Source of the DNA: Cylicocyclus nassatus
Lineage: Eukaryota > Nematoda > Chromadorea > Rhabditida > Strongylidae
Reading direction: 5' to 3'
Assembly: GCA_958299035.1 (NCBI GenBank)
Contig: CATQJL010000001.1
Span: forward strand, 80,125,594-80,189,593
DNA length: 64,000 bases
Below are positions 10,368-20,711 of this stretch, one piece after another. The notes under the pieces are model-generated. The model was not told the origin of the DNA. It saw only the letters and a program-made list of their open reading frames with translations, and did no database searches. The translations under genes and the position numbers were made by a program. Position 1 is the first letter of the stretch. Every line of letters starts with the position of its first letter.

Positions 10368-12153
10368 AGCCTCTATCTTACCATGGGAGAATGATCCAGC
10401 AGTTGTGTGTAGCCGCAACCGCGTATCAAGCAGCTATGCGAAAAAAAATCGTTGACAGTATGCAATTATGCTAAGCATAAAAAGACGGGATAAATTTTTC
10501 AATAAGTTATACGTAGTTGTAACCGAGCCAAATTTGTGTGGTTTCAGAATCTTCGTGTAGAAATAAATTCGGGACAGTAAGGAAAATCACTTTTTCTCTA
10601 GTATTTCTAGTATATTCACCTGTATGTAACACATCCGAAATTTTGCGCTCGTTTATATTCTCCTTTAGAATGTTTTCGCATGACGGTACTGTAATTTTTA
10701 GGGTATTGCAAATTACTGCATAGATTTTTTTATCGCAAATGCGTCTTCCTTTTATCCTCGGACTTGGACTTGCTCGCAATCGTAGCTACAGTACAAAATT
10801 TGCAATACAATTCGTCAGGAAAGATAGCATCTGCCGACTCCACACACCTGGCTATTACACATGGCCTAGAGCTCCAAATCCTTTATGCAAATCCGTTCTA
10901 GCAACTGTCTGCGCGCATTCAAAAAAGCAATCAATTTGGTGACAAATGTAGAATCTAGCAACTGCTCTTGGGTCGTGACAAATATCGCTATGCGTCTGTT
11001 GAATATTCGGAACCCTTACACACACTTGATTTACGGCGCGTCCAGCTATCTTTTGATGCCGAGAAATTGTGCATCAACAGCGACAGCCGTGATTAGCATC
11101 TCATTCATCGGCGAGCTTAATTGGATTGAGACCGTACATCGCGATAAGGGTAATTAACAAATCCAAATTTTGGCTGAATCAACAAGAAAATTTTCTTCTA
11201 GAAACAAGCAAAATATTTTCCCATTGTACTGCAAAACAGTTCTTTTTTTCCTCCGACAACTCGTATTTTGGTAACTGCTAGTGAAATTTCCTTCTAGATC
11301 AAAACTCTAAGCACCACTGATCCTATCAATCTTTTCAAAACTTGGAAACAATTTTCATCGAAAAAAATAACCTAAATCAAAAAAGTCTCAAGCATAATTT
11401 TAAAATAATTTCATAGTTTCAACCAAAATTTTGCTGATTTTCCCAACTTTTGTCAACGATAGGTCTAGTGCAGATCTATAGAAAACTTTAGTAGATTAAT
11501 CCTAGAAAAACTTTTATCTGTTGTGACAGAACATGATGTTAAGTAAATGGGATTGACGTATGTAAATGTTGCTTATATTCGTTAGAAGCACGACTTCAAA
11601 CATTTTCGATTCGAAAGCAAGTCGCTTATTTGCTTGAAATGCGCTTTTACGGACATGGATTTTGCTGCGTCAGAGTTGAATTATCTTCTAACAAAGATAC
11701 GAATTTGATGGAAACAAGGATATAAAAATGCTCATCATTTAAAACATCGCTGTTAGAGCATGTTTTATGAACCCTTCCCGTCCTAGGACCTTATTATCCG
11801 CATGGATACAATTAGATGGAGCGTTTTCTACAAGTCAGTTCGAACGCTTAGTGGAAAAATCAATTTTCGCCCATCAAAAGATTCCAAGCAGTATATCTTT
11901 GATTTTGATATTGTGATTTTCTTCAGTGAGAACCAGTTTTTGTAACTGCACTGCTAATCCTGATTTATCAAAATGATAACTACATGCTTTTTCGGTGCAT
12001 CACTTTCTATAGCGTCTACCTCAATCATAAGGGACAGCTAGTTCAGTGCTCACTGTACAAAAAAAAAGATTAAGCGGTTACTCGTCTTTTGAACTTAAGC
12101 ATCATGCGCTCATACAAAATTAGATGTGCGATTTTCCAAGGTGCCTCATAAGG

Positions 12154-12223
12154 GTTGGGCCAGACTGCGCGGCGTACGCGACGTACGCCGCGTACGCCGC
12201 TTCCCCGCGAAGTCTGGCTCAAC
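12154..12223. repeat. GC-rich hairpin with CGTACG repeats
   Basis: Arms of about 19 bp (GTTGGGCCAGACTGCGCGG against its imperfect complement ending CTGGCTCAAC) enclose three CGTACG units. It stands out sharply from AT-rich flanks. It could be a very short MITE or a cruciform-forming sequence. Confidence 0.8.
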
Positions 12224-13537
12224 CGTGGAGCTCTAATTAAGTTTGAGCAAAAGAATGGCTGTAACAGAATTTCATAAACAGAATGTTCTTTAATAAATCA
12301 TCTGATTGCTCCGCGGTGAACAGTAACATCAGTTTTCATGGCAAAAGTCTTAAAGTACTCATTTGAGATTTCTTGACATTAGAAAAAGTTTCAGATAAAT
12401 GTGCTCTTAAAGGTGTTTTTCTCACGTTTTTTTCTGTGATTCTAATTAATCTTATCCGACCACTGAAAAGTAGATTGGTGATTTTGCATGCTGAGCTATT
12501 CTGATAAGAAAATCACTGAAAAAAAACCAGTTTGAATACACAAAGAAATTCATCCCCACTCACTTGAAAACTTATAGGCTATCAAACTACTTTCACTAAT
12601 GTCATTTGGCTATCTACGGAATGTGCAAATCAGTTCAGATACCTCAAAAAAATTGTATGCAATCATCGATTTTTTTTTCTCCCAAAAACAGTCGATCCAT
12701 TTTGCCGCCCAATTGTAAATCAATTCCGATTCATGATTAAACTCCTATTTCAAAATCAGTTATTACATTTTGCAAACCCAATGCAATAAATACAAATTAA
12801 CAGGCATAATCTCGGTATTGAAATAAATTAGAAAAAAAATTTTTTGCGTGTCATTTAGGTCTGATTTGTTGACGTTCCACTGCATGAGAAATAGAGTCAA
12901 AAGCATAGTTTTTAAGCACAACGGTGATAAGTGAAGCAGTTTGGTAAAATACTTCATAATTTTTGATGGGAAAACAACATGAAACGTAAAAAGATGTCGC
13001 TTTATGGCCATTTTTGCTCGTGGAAAAGCATGGATTGTTCATAGCACCACAAGTTGCAATGAAAGGATTTTACATACATTAAAGAGACTATTTGACATTT
13101 TGGTGATATGCATACAACTAGTTCCGAAAGCCCTGATCAAGGAAATACATGCAACAACAGGTGAAGGTCAGGATTTTGTTAGAGAAACAAGAAAAAGCTG
13201 AGCACGCAAAACTGAAACTTTTCTACACAGCAAGTGTGTTTTTTTTTTTGTAAAGATTACTCTCAAATTTCCTTGATCCTGACAAAAAAAGTAAGCAAGT
13301 ATAGTTTTCTACTTTAGTTTGAATCAGCCATTCGAGAATGAGTTCCCTAACGGTGCGCTTGGAAAACTGGCAATACTTAGCAAATTGCTTACAAAACAAA
13401 AGTGCACAAGTTTGCAAGATATATGCGCTATTTCACTTAAGATGTCATCAGACCGCATTTCCGCCTAATTTTTTTCATGCACACGCAATCTTTTTGAAAA
13501 AAATATGTACAAATAAAATTATAATATTTTAAGAAAG

Positions 13538-13853
13538 TCCTGCGAACAGTCCCAAACGTCGATATAAATTTTCCCAAATCTAGATTTATAAGTCATAAAA
13601 TTAATCAATCCGAGAACCGAGATCCGAGATCCGAGAACCGAGATTCTAGATTATTTTCGTAAGTGTGATTTATTTAATGTATCAATTTTATTCCCATGAT
13701 TTTTTCTCCTTCATTTTGCAACCGTAAAATTTTTGAAACTGTAATTTTTTTTCTCTCTCATATTTTTCTTCGTAATTAGCATCCGTGAAATTCCGAGACC
13801 CAAGATCCGAGAACCGAGAACCGAGACTTGAGAACCGAGAACCGAGATTTTCA
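13538..13853 (+). repeat. Degenerate direct-repeat array L1 (ATCCGAGAACCGAG)
   Basis: Two clusters of short units based on (A/G)TCCGAGA and ACCGAG lie at 13609-13644 and 13788-13853. The segment starts with TCCTGCGAACAGTCCCA (13538-13554). The same 17 bases, inverted, mark the array at 21.8-22.0 kb. One unit reads ATCCGTGAAATTCCGAG, bridging the two motif variants. Confidence 0.75.
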
Positions 13854-14017
13854 AAAAGTGTTCATTTCCTTTAATTTCAAATTCTCTATCAGACTATGGA
13901 CTTGTTCGCATTAGCTAGCTCAAAATTAAAATCTGCAGTAAACTTAGGCCCTACATAAATACTTCTATTTTTGCTAGACGCTCTCAAAAATCAAGTCGCC
14001 GTTACATACAGCACAGA

Positions 14018-14535
14018 ATGCTTACCTCCAAGATTCAAATGATTCCTAAAAGTCGCATCCTATTATCGAAGATTTATTCGCGTTTTGTCATAACAGCTTT
14101 GAATAATCTTCTCATTAAAGATGCAGCGTTTAACTGGAAAGAGGATCATTCAAAAGCATTCTTAATACTAGAACAAGCCTTAGTGGAAGCAGCATGCCCC
14201 TACAAGTCAACACGGGGACTAGTAGTGAACATCCAATAGCGTGCAACCGTCCACTAACAAAACACGAGAAGGACTATGTGATTACAGAGCTAGAACCCCT
14301 GGCCATAATGTCGCCTTGAACCATTTCTGTTCCTGTGTCTTCAATAGTTCCATAACCTTGATAACTGACCATGCACCACTAAAATCTTTAGTGCATAGGT
14401 CAGATCACGTGGGTCGTCTCGCTAAGTATCAAATAACTTTACAAGCGTACGATATCAAGACTGAGTACCGTGCTGTAAAGCACAACACTCTATGCGATTT
14501 TCCAAGTCGCTACCCGATTGTGAGTATATATTCAG
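14018..14535 (+). pseudogene. pol: RNase H remnant of inner element
   Basis: Frames at 14018-14239 and 14241-14657 carry the RT/RNase H junction (FNWKEDHSKAF), then ITLITDHAPLKSL with the late catalytic Asp, and the closing motif ...NTLCDFPSRYP. A piece of the middle (ITELEPLAIM) is readable only in another frame. At least two frame breaks separate these parts. RT proper is absent upstream. In an intact element the domain removes template RNA during cDNA synthesis. Confidence 0.85.
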
Positions 14536-14721
14536 TGCAGATACTTACATTGCCTACACTAGACCAAAATTCAGCAGTCTCAGAAGAATTCCATTTATGG
14601 AAATCTTATCAAATTTTTGAAAGGCAAATTAGATATTCTACCGCCAAAATTTTCTGACACGTTGGGCAGATATTCCTTCTAGAATGACTGTCTTTACTAC
14701 ACTTTTCATAATACATCTCGA

Positions 14722-15560
14722 TTGGTAATTCCTGATAATACACTTCAAGATAAAATTATTGAAATTTTCCACACCAATCCACTTTTAGGCTCACATTTAG
14801 GCGCACGAAAAACTATGAAAGCCATTTCAGCTAAATATTTTTGGGATAAGTTAGAGAATAAAGTCGCCAAATTCATAAGAAAATGCCCCACCTGCCAGAA
14901 AATAAAAACACCATCCGGTAATATCATTAGAGAGAAATTGGGTTCATTCCCAATCCCTCAAAGACCTTTTGAACGACTGCATACAGATATAGTTGGCCCG
15001 TTACAGCAATGTATCAACGGTAACAAATTTATTTCGATTACGGTATGTGCCTTTAGCTGATAATCTGTACTCCAATCCCCAACCAGACAACAGATTTTGT
15101 TGTCAAGGCTTTGATAAATGATGTCATAGCCAAACACGGAATACCTAACGAACTAGTGTCCGATCGTGGTTCAAACTACACTAGTGAGATGTTTGTGAAA
15201 ATGAACCGCATACTGGGCATTTCCAACAACTTCACCACTAGTTACAACCACAAAGCGAACGACCAAGTCGAAAGGATGGTTATGGTAATAACAGACTCTC
15301 TAACGGCTTACTGTTCCGAAGCCAAAGAGCTATGGTCTGATTTCCTACAGCCGATCGTCTTCGCCTATAACACTAGTATCAATGACACCACAGGTTATAG
15401 TCCGTACTTTGTTGCGTATGGTCGTCACCCGATTACCTGGTGCGACATAGTCCATCAGCTACCCTCGAGGATATCCTACGCAACTGATAGTTTCACGGAC
15501 CAGCTGACCACTGCACTGCAAACCACAATCATGGAAGTTGGTAACCAGAGCCAGCAAAAC
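14722..15560 (+). pseudogene. pol: Integrase of inner element, frameshifted
   Basis: The zinc-binding H-x7-H...C-x2-C set is complete (HTNPLLGSH...CPTCQ). The catalytic core keeps all three acidic residues: Asp in HTDIVGP (codon 14986), Asp in SDRGSNY (codon 15162) and Glu in DQVERM (codon 15270). Stops at 15058-15063 and a frame change between about 15050 and 15110 interrupt the core. The enzyme family inserts cDNA into host DNA. Catalytic residues survive but one continuous protein cannot be made. Confidence 0.9.
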
Positions 15561-15972
15561 GGCGACGTGTAAGTCAGTTTGTGATTTCCATAATAAAGTT
15601 TTTTTCAAGAAAATTTCCACTGGAGATTTAGTATTACTAAGAGATGATACTATTCGTCCAAAATTCACACACCAGTGGAAAGGCCCCTTTATGGTTGTGC
15701 GAGTCGATCGTCCGAATGTCACTGTCTCTAATTTGACTGGACCTACCAACACTCAATGTGTCCATATGAATAGACTCAAAATTTATTCTCATAGTTCAAC
15801 ATTGGCTAGAGTTTCCCCCCAAAAACTCACTATATCACATACGCTAACAGAAACTCCAGAAAATGCTGAACCAACACAAACACAAACTGTTCGACGATCT
15901 CATCGTCTGCAGCTCAAACAACCTTTCAGAGCATTAGATATACACCTCAGTCTCGATGGAGAGAACGAATAA
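15538..15972 (+). pseudogene. Integrase C-terminal domain and tail of inner element
   Basis: The frame contains a GDLVLLRDD...KWKGPF-like segment (here HQWKGPFMVV) typical of the gypsy integrase C-terminal DNA-binding domain. A polar tail with RRSHRLQLKQPFR follows. It overlaps the end of the previous frame, so another small frame change is likely. No chromodomain is seen. Confidence 0.8.
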
Positions 15973-16924
15973 CTATTCGCTAAATTTTTGTATACACTCA
16001 GTTTTGCAATGAGTAATTATTTATTCTCTAAGGTTAGTTTGTTTCCCCTATTTTGCTGCACCGTCGCGTATTTACGTACCTTAAATTTTCTTTGAACAGG
16101 CAATTCAAAGAAATCTTTCGCACTAGGCAGCTCAACATCAAAAAACCTTTATGTAACAAACAAATTTTGCCCTTATGTTGAATGAAAGAAAAGTGTGCAG
16201 TGCCCTTCAACATATGAACTCGTTACGCCTCTGTTTTTACATGCAATTATTCACAGAAAATGTTACTGTGAACAAAATTTCGTAATTTTGTAAAATTACT
16301 ATTGAATTATGTTTTATTTTTGCCTAGAGATTACTGTTAAAATTCTCTTTTCACGTATACATGAATTTATAACTGAATTATCATTATCATCATTTTAAAA
16401 TATCTGTTGTTAACCAGTTTTATACCTTCTACTCCGTATGTTCAGTAATTTCAAAGTACAATTTTTCTACAGGCTGTAAACTCCACCCCCAAATGTTAAA
16501 TCATTTGCCCCTTTGAACAACCCCATTTCTACCATGCTCCCAATATCAATCGGTCCATCTCCATTTCCTACACCTCCACTCCAAGTCCTTCCCAACATTA
16601 TGTCGGGAACCCCATTCACGTCAACTGCATCTCTCCGCAGTTCCTCCCCCGCTCCTCAGCTACCTTCAAGCTAGAGGACGATCTTACTCAAAGCCATGGG
16701 ATATTCTAGGTGAAGGTCGTGTCTGCTCGCAGTCCACCGGATCCATATCCTCACATATGTATGTATTTTAATATATCACTACTTCAACTGTACGTTCTCG
16801 CCGTATATCACGTGTAAATTCCAACACACGAAGAACATCGACCACATCAACGCCAACAACTACAACGTTTCAAAACCCCAGCCATGCCACAAGCTCGAGG
16901 ACGAGCTTCCTGAAGGAATGGAGA
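15973..16924 (+). other. 3' noncoding region of inner element
   Basis: No env-like frame is visible. A motif AAGCTAGAGGACGATCTT (16672) recurs as AAGCTCGAGGACGAGCTT (16895), about 220 bp apart. The second copy is followed by GAAGGAATGGAGA, the likely polypurine tract abutting the 3' LTR. Confidence 0.65.
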
Positions 16925-17143
16925 TGTCGGGGTGCAGCTAGCTACAGCAGCTGCTCGAGAAGGAGGTTGGCCGAAGACAGCCAACCTCTGGCAGTAACCT
17001 CCGCCCGCCGGCAGGATACGGTTCCTTCTTCCCCCTTTCCCCTTCCCCTTTTGTATATAACTTGTATAATAAACATTATAGTAAGACTTATGTAAGCCCG
17101 CTACACATCAGGTAAAGGCAAGGCGCCAGCCTTTATCCTGACA
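16925..17143 (+). repeat. 3' LTR of inner element
   Basis: It matches 9405-9621 except for seven substitutions and a 2-bp insertion (GC within AGGCGCCAG). It is followed by the target duplication CAGC, after which the outer RT frame resumes. Confidence 0.95.
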
Positions 17144-17145
17144 CA

Positions 17146-18235
17146 GCACCAGGGATCTTCCAGCAGATCATGAACAAGATGGTGAGTGGTCTGCGAGGGG
17201 TTGCAACCTACTTGGACGACATCTTGGTCTATGGAAGAACCGAAGAAGAACACATGGCGAACTTGTTAGCTGTAAAGAATCGCCGAATACGGATTCAGAA
17301 TCCGCTTGGAGAAATGTTCTTTCGGTAAGTCAGAGATTCGATATCTTGGCTTCATATTGGATAGAAATGGCAGAAGACCGAATCTAGCGAAGATCGAAGC
17401 GATCAAGAATATGGATGAGCCGAAGAATGTTGGTCAACTATTAGCTTTTCTTGGCATGGTAACGTACTATGCGGCGTTCATGCCAAAGATCAAGGATCTT
17501 CGTGGACCGCTAGATGCGATGCTGAAGAAGGATGCGAGGTGGGAATGGACACGAACACATCAAGAAGCCTTCGAAAAGCTCAAGGATACATTGTCAAGTG
17601 AGCTCAGTCTTGCTCACTATGATCCAAGACAGAAGATCGTCGTGGCAGCGGACGCCAGCGATTATGGAATTGGATGCGTGATATCGCACAGATATCCTGA
17701 TGGATCCGAAAAGCCAATTGCGCATGTATCGCGGTCTCTTACGAAAGCAGAAAAGAATTATTCGCAAATCGAAAAGGAAGCCCTGGGAATTGTCTTTGCA
17801 GTCAAGAAATTCCACAAGTACATATTTGGACGAAAGTTTCTACTTCTGACGGACCATCAACCACTGTTAGCCATCTTTGGTGATAAGAAAGGAGTTCCAG
17901 TCTACTCCGCTAACCGACTCATGAGATGGGCTACAATCTTGCTAGGATATGACTTCGACATAGAGTATGTCAGGCCTACGAAGTTCGGGCAAGCAGATGG
18001 TTTGTCACGATTGATGAAAAAGAGTCAGAATCTTGAAGAAGACGTTGTGATAGCTGCCGTTGAGAATGACGTAAACTACATGCTGAAGAATTGTATTAGG
18101 AAACTACCCGTGACAGTATCAGATGTGCAATCCTACACGAAGAAGGATCCGATGCTACAAAGAGTGATGACTCGCGTGAAGAAAGGAAAGGGCAGTGGCC
18201 AGACACAAATGGAGAACTGGCACATTTTCGAAATC
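17146..18235 (+). pseudogene. pol: Reverse transcriptase C-terminal half and RNase H (outer element)
   Basis: The RT resumes with APGIFQQIM and the active-site motif YLDD (17209-17220). A frame change near 17270 leads into the long frame 17306-18271: RT connection (YLGFILDRNG), then RNase H with DASDYGIG, SQIEKEALGI and LLTDHQPLL, then NRLMRWATILLGY and ADGLSRL. The order and the last motifs are typical of K02A2.6-like gypsy pol in nematodes. Acidic RNase H residues are present. The segment is otherwise well preserved compared with the flanking gag and integrase. Confidence 0.93.
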
Positions 18236-19529
18236 GAAGAGGGACAATGTCAATCGTGGAGCAATGCTTGATGTCAGCCGAAAGGGTTGTGATACCCAAG
18301 GAGCTTCGAGAAATGTTCTGAAAGAACTGTATGTTGGAAATCCAGGGATAGTAAGGATGAAGAAACTGGCTCGAAGTTACGTCTACTGGCCGAATATCGA
18401 TAAAGATTGCGAAGACTTGGTACGAAGATGCACGAAATGTCAGGAGTTAGCCAAAAATCCGGCGAAGGTACCATTAGAAGCATGGCCATCCGCGACTCGA
18501 GTGTGGCAGAGGATACACATCGACTTCGCTGGACCTATGCAAGGAGTCTTCTACTTGGTCGTGGTAGATGCGTACAGCAAATGGCCTAAAATGATCGAGA
18601 TGACCAGTATCTCGGCTGCGAAGACGGTGAAGGCTTTGAAGAACTTATTTGCAAGGTATGGATTACCGCAAGCAATAGTGAGCGACAACGGTACTCAGTT
18701 TACATCGGATTTGTTCAAAGTTTACATCGGATTTGTTCAAGAAGATGTGTGACGAAGGTGGAATCACCCACATAAGGACTGCTCCGTACCACCCTCATTC
18801 GAATGGACAGGCAGAGCGTTTCGTTGATACGCCGAAACGCGGAATCAAGAAACTAGAGGGGGAGGAGAGGCCAACAGAAGAGACTCTGAATGTAGTGTTA
18901 CAAGCGTATGGGACAACACAAACACGAACTTAAACGGCAAGACGCCAGCAGAATTGTTCTTAGGCAGAAGTTTGCGCACAAGGTTAAGTCTGTTACTACC
19001 GATGACAGAAGATGCAGAAGACCCACTCGCACGAAGAAGACGAGAGCGCATAAAGGATCAGTTTGACCAGAAGCACGGAGTCGTTCAAAAGGATTTTGAA
19101 GTTGGTGACTTCGTATACGCCAAGCAATGGAAGTCACCCCACTTCCACTGGATGAAGGGAACGGTGACGAGACGTATTGGACGCGTCAACTATGAAGTAA
19201 TGGTTAGAAATGAAGTCTGCAAGAAGCACGCAAATCAGCTTCGGCATAGAAGCAACAGCGAACAACTTGCCGTTCAACAGCAACTCAAACAACAATCCGA
19301 AGCTCTGAAAATATTGTTAGATGTTCTAACCGAGGACGAGACCCTACATAGGAATGGCAATGCTGCTGAAGGGAGTTCCGAGCAAGCGATCGCAAGCGAT
19401 GCACCAGCACCCATGGATTCAACGACATCGACGTCGACATCAAGCCACGAGCCCTCCACGCCGCCGACAACGCTTCGGAGATCGAGCAGAACGAGAAGAC
19501 CGGTACAACGATACCAACGTAGTCCATAG
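18236..19529 (+). pseudogene. pol: Integrase of outer element, zinc-finger histidines lost
   Basis: Frame breaks occur near 18240 and 18318. The expected paired His of the H2C2 zinc finger are Tyr and Asn (ELYVGNPGIVRMK), while C-x2-C (RCTKC) remains. Core residues are kept: Asp in HIDFAGP (18518), Asp in VSDNGTQF (18679) and Glu in NGQAERF (about 18814). A 22-bp tandem duplication shifts the frame at 18.72 kb and a 1-bp loss shifts it near 18.92 kb. The C-terminal domain (GDFVYAKQW...HWMKGTV) and a Ser/Thr/Arg-rich tail end at 19529. Confidence 0.9.
18699..18742 (+). repeat. 22-bp tandem duplication inside integrase
   Basis: GTTTACATCGGATTTGTTCA plus two bases occurs twice in direct succession. 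The 22-bp gain changes the reading frame by +1 between the second catalytic Asp and the Glu. It looks like replication slippage or microhomology repair, not a base-calling error. Confidence 0.9.
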
Positions 19530-19652
19530 TATGTCACTGTTGTTTGTTTCATTAGTTTTGTAGTTGTTCAAATTTCTATGTATGACCGATTTCTTAGCTG
19601 CTCATATTTGTAGTTCATGCTTTTATCGTAGGCTAGTTTTGTGTAACTACCC

Positions 19653-19664
19653 TACTGGGGGAGG
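19653..19664 (+). other. Polypurine tract of outer element
   Basis: TACTGGGGGAGG directly precedes the 3' LTR start at 19665. It would prime plus-strand synthesis. Confidence 0.75.
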
Positions 19665-19910
19665 TGTTGTGCTAGTGTTTGATCAGTTATTTTCTCGTAT
19701 GATCTGCCCTCGCTGAGGCGCCTGCGACCTCAATGCGCGGGAAATGAGCGCTATAAAAGGCGCTCGCTGTTAGCCATCGTCAGTTCGTCTGTTCACTCAT
19801 CTGCCTCTTTTATTTTTGGCTGTTCTATTATTTTCTAATAAATATTCTCTGTTTCCTCGTGTGCTGCCTCAAGACGAAGAGTCGACGTGTCCGACGTGGA
19901 GGACACAACA
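19665..19910 (+). repeat. 3' LTR of outer gypsy element
   Basis: It is 246 bp, TGTTGTG...CACAACA, with TATAAAAG at 19752 and AATAAA at 19837. It differs from the 5' LTR by seven transitions. The right flank acaat pairs imperfectly with gcaat on the left. Confidence 0.95.
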
Positions 19911-20711
19911 ACAATATACAGAGAAATTAGTAAAAAACAGATGTTATAAACAAAATTTGACTTAGGGATTTTTTTGGAACTTCAAATTGTAGCAATCTTC
20001 TTTTGATTTCTTTGGAAAAAAACTACCTTATGTACGGGATCTACTCTACGGCTTAGTTCACGCAATTTGTGAGTGTTCCATTAGGTTGTAGATAAAATCG
20101 TTTGTAACCAGTTATTTGCAAGTCAAGAGCTTGTGCATAGTATATAAAGCAAGTTTTTTTGTATTAATGTATTACCTCAGTAGGGTTTGAAGCGCATTTT
20201 GTGACTATTCTGGATTCTGCGGACAAAGAACTACTGGCATGTTTCGCCTTACAGCAACAAGAAATCTTCTCACTTTTGAGTCATGCTAACTGTTCCTTAT
20301 GGTCGAGGCTAAAAGAATCGCCATGGTCAACTCGATAAAGCGGATGAGTGTTCTCTTTTGGCTAGCATGGCGGGCACGGAATTTGACGGGTGCTTGAGGT
20401 TTTTTATTCAGCATCATCAACGATTAAAGTGATAGAAGCTGTAACAGAGATGATTATCTGTTAACAACAAGTGTTAGTGCTTCTAATACCACATGATCTT
20501 TTTTTTGTGCTTGGTAAGAAAGCGGATGCCTTTTTTGAGGTGAAATTCACTACTAGCCACCGGTTAGACTTGTAGGAGGCATGCGACGAAACCGAGTGCA
20601 GATGCATCGTCAGTATGGATGATTTAAAATTTCCTAAAATAGGAGCACTAAAACACGCGCATCCACTAGGGTTTGTTTTAATGTTTCAGATGCTGATGTT
20701 CCTCCTTCCAA
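19911..20711. other. No gene recognised upstream of the ankyrin-like remnant
   Basis: A protein-like stretch (LDKADECSLLASMAG) occurs near 20335-20430 but ends in a stop and has no good acceptor. It may belong to the decayed gene that follows. Confidence 0.4.

Larger units (their letters stand above)
9641..13990. other. Inner-element body lacking gag/RT; unrelated repeats
   Basis: No retroviral motif is visible in this 4.35-kb stretch where gag, protease and RT would be expected. It contains a retroposon-like repeat (10044-10367), a GC-rich hairpin (12154-12223) and a direct-repeat array (13538-13853). The rest is AT-rich with only short frames. Whether it replaced the genes before or after insertion cannot be decided here. 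Confidence 0.6.
9405..17143 (+). mobile_element. Inner gypsy-like LTR retrotransposon, defective
   Basis: LTRs of 217 and 219 bp (TGTCGGG...CTGACA) flank 7.3 kb. The target duplication CAGC (9401-9404 and 17144-17147) is exact and lies within the outer RT gene, so this insertion came second. The LTRs differ by seven substitutions and one 2-bp indel. Only RNase H, integrase and a C-terminal tail are recognisable (14.0-16.0 kb). Gag, protease and most of RT are missing, their place being taken by 4.4 kb of unrelated, repeat-bearing sequence. Confidence 0.93.
7765..19910 (+). mobile_element. Outer Ty3/gypsy LTR retrotransposon, interrupted
   Basis: Two 246-bp LTRs bound by TGTTGTG/CACAACA enclose, in order, a primer-binding site, gag remnant, protease, reverse transcriptase, RNase H, integrase and a purine tract. 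This order (integrase after RNase H) defines Ty3/gypsy. The LTRs differ by seven transitions by eye, about 97% identity. Flanks are gcaat and acaat, an imperfect 5-bp target duplication. A second LTR element (9405-17143) splits the RT gene. Removing it leaves about 4.4 kb, short for a gypsy element because most of gag is missing. At least six frame breaks make it non-autonomous. Confidence 0.95.

Noticed and set aside
18407..18589. Additional frames inside the integrase region
   Set aside because: Out-of-frame shadows of integrase; catalytic motifs are in the other frame.
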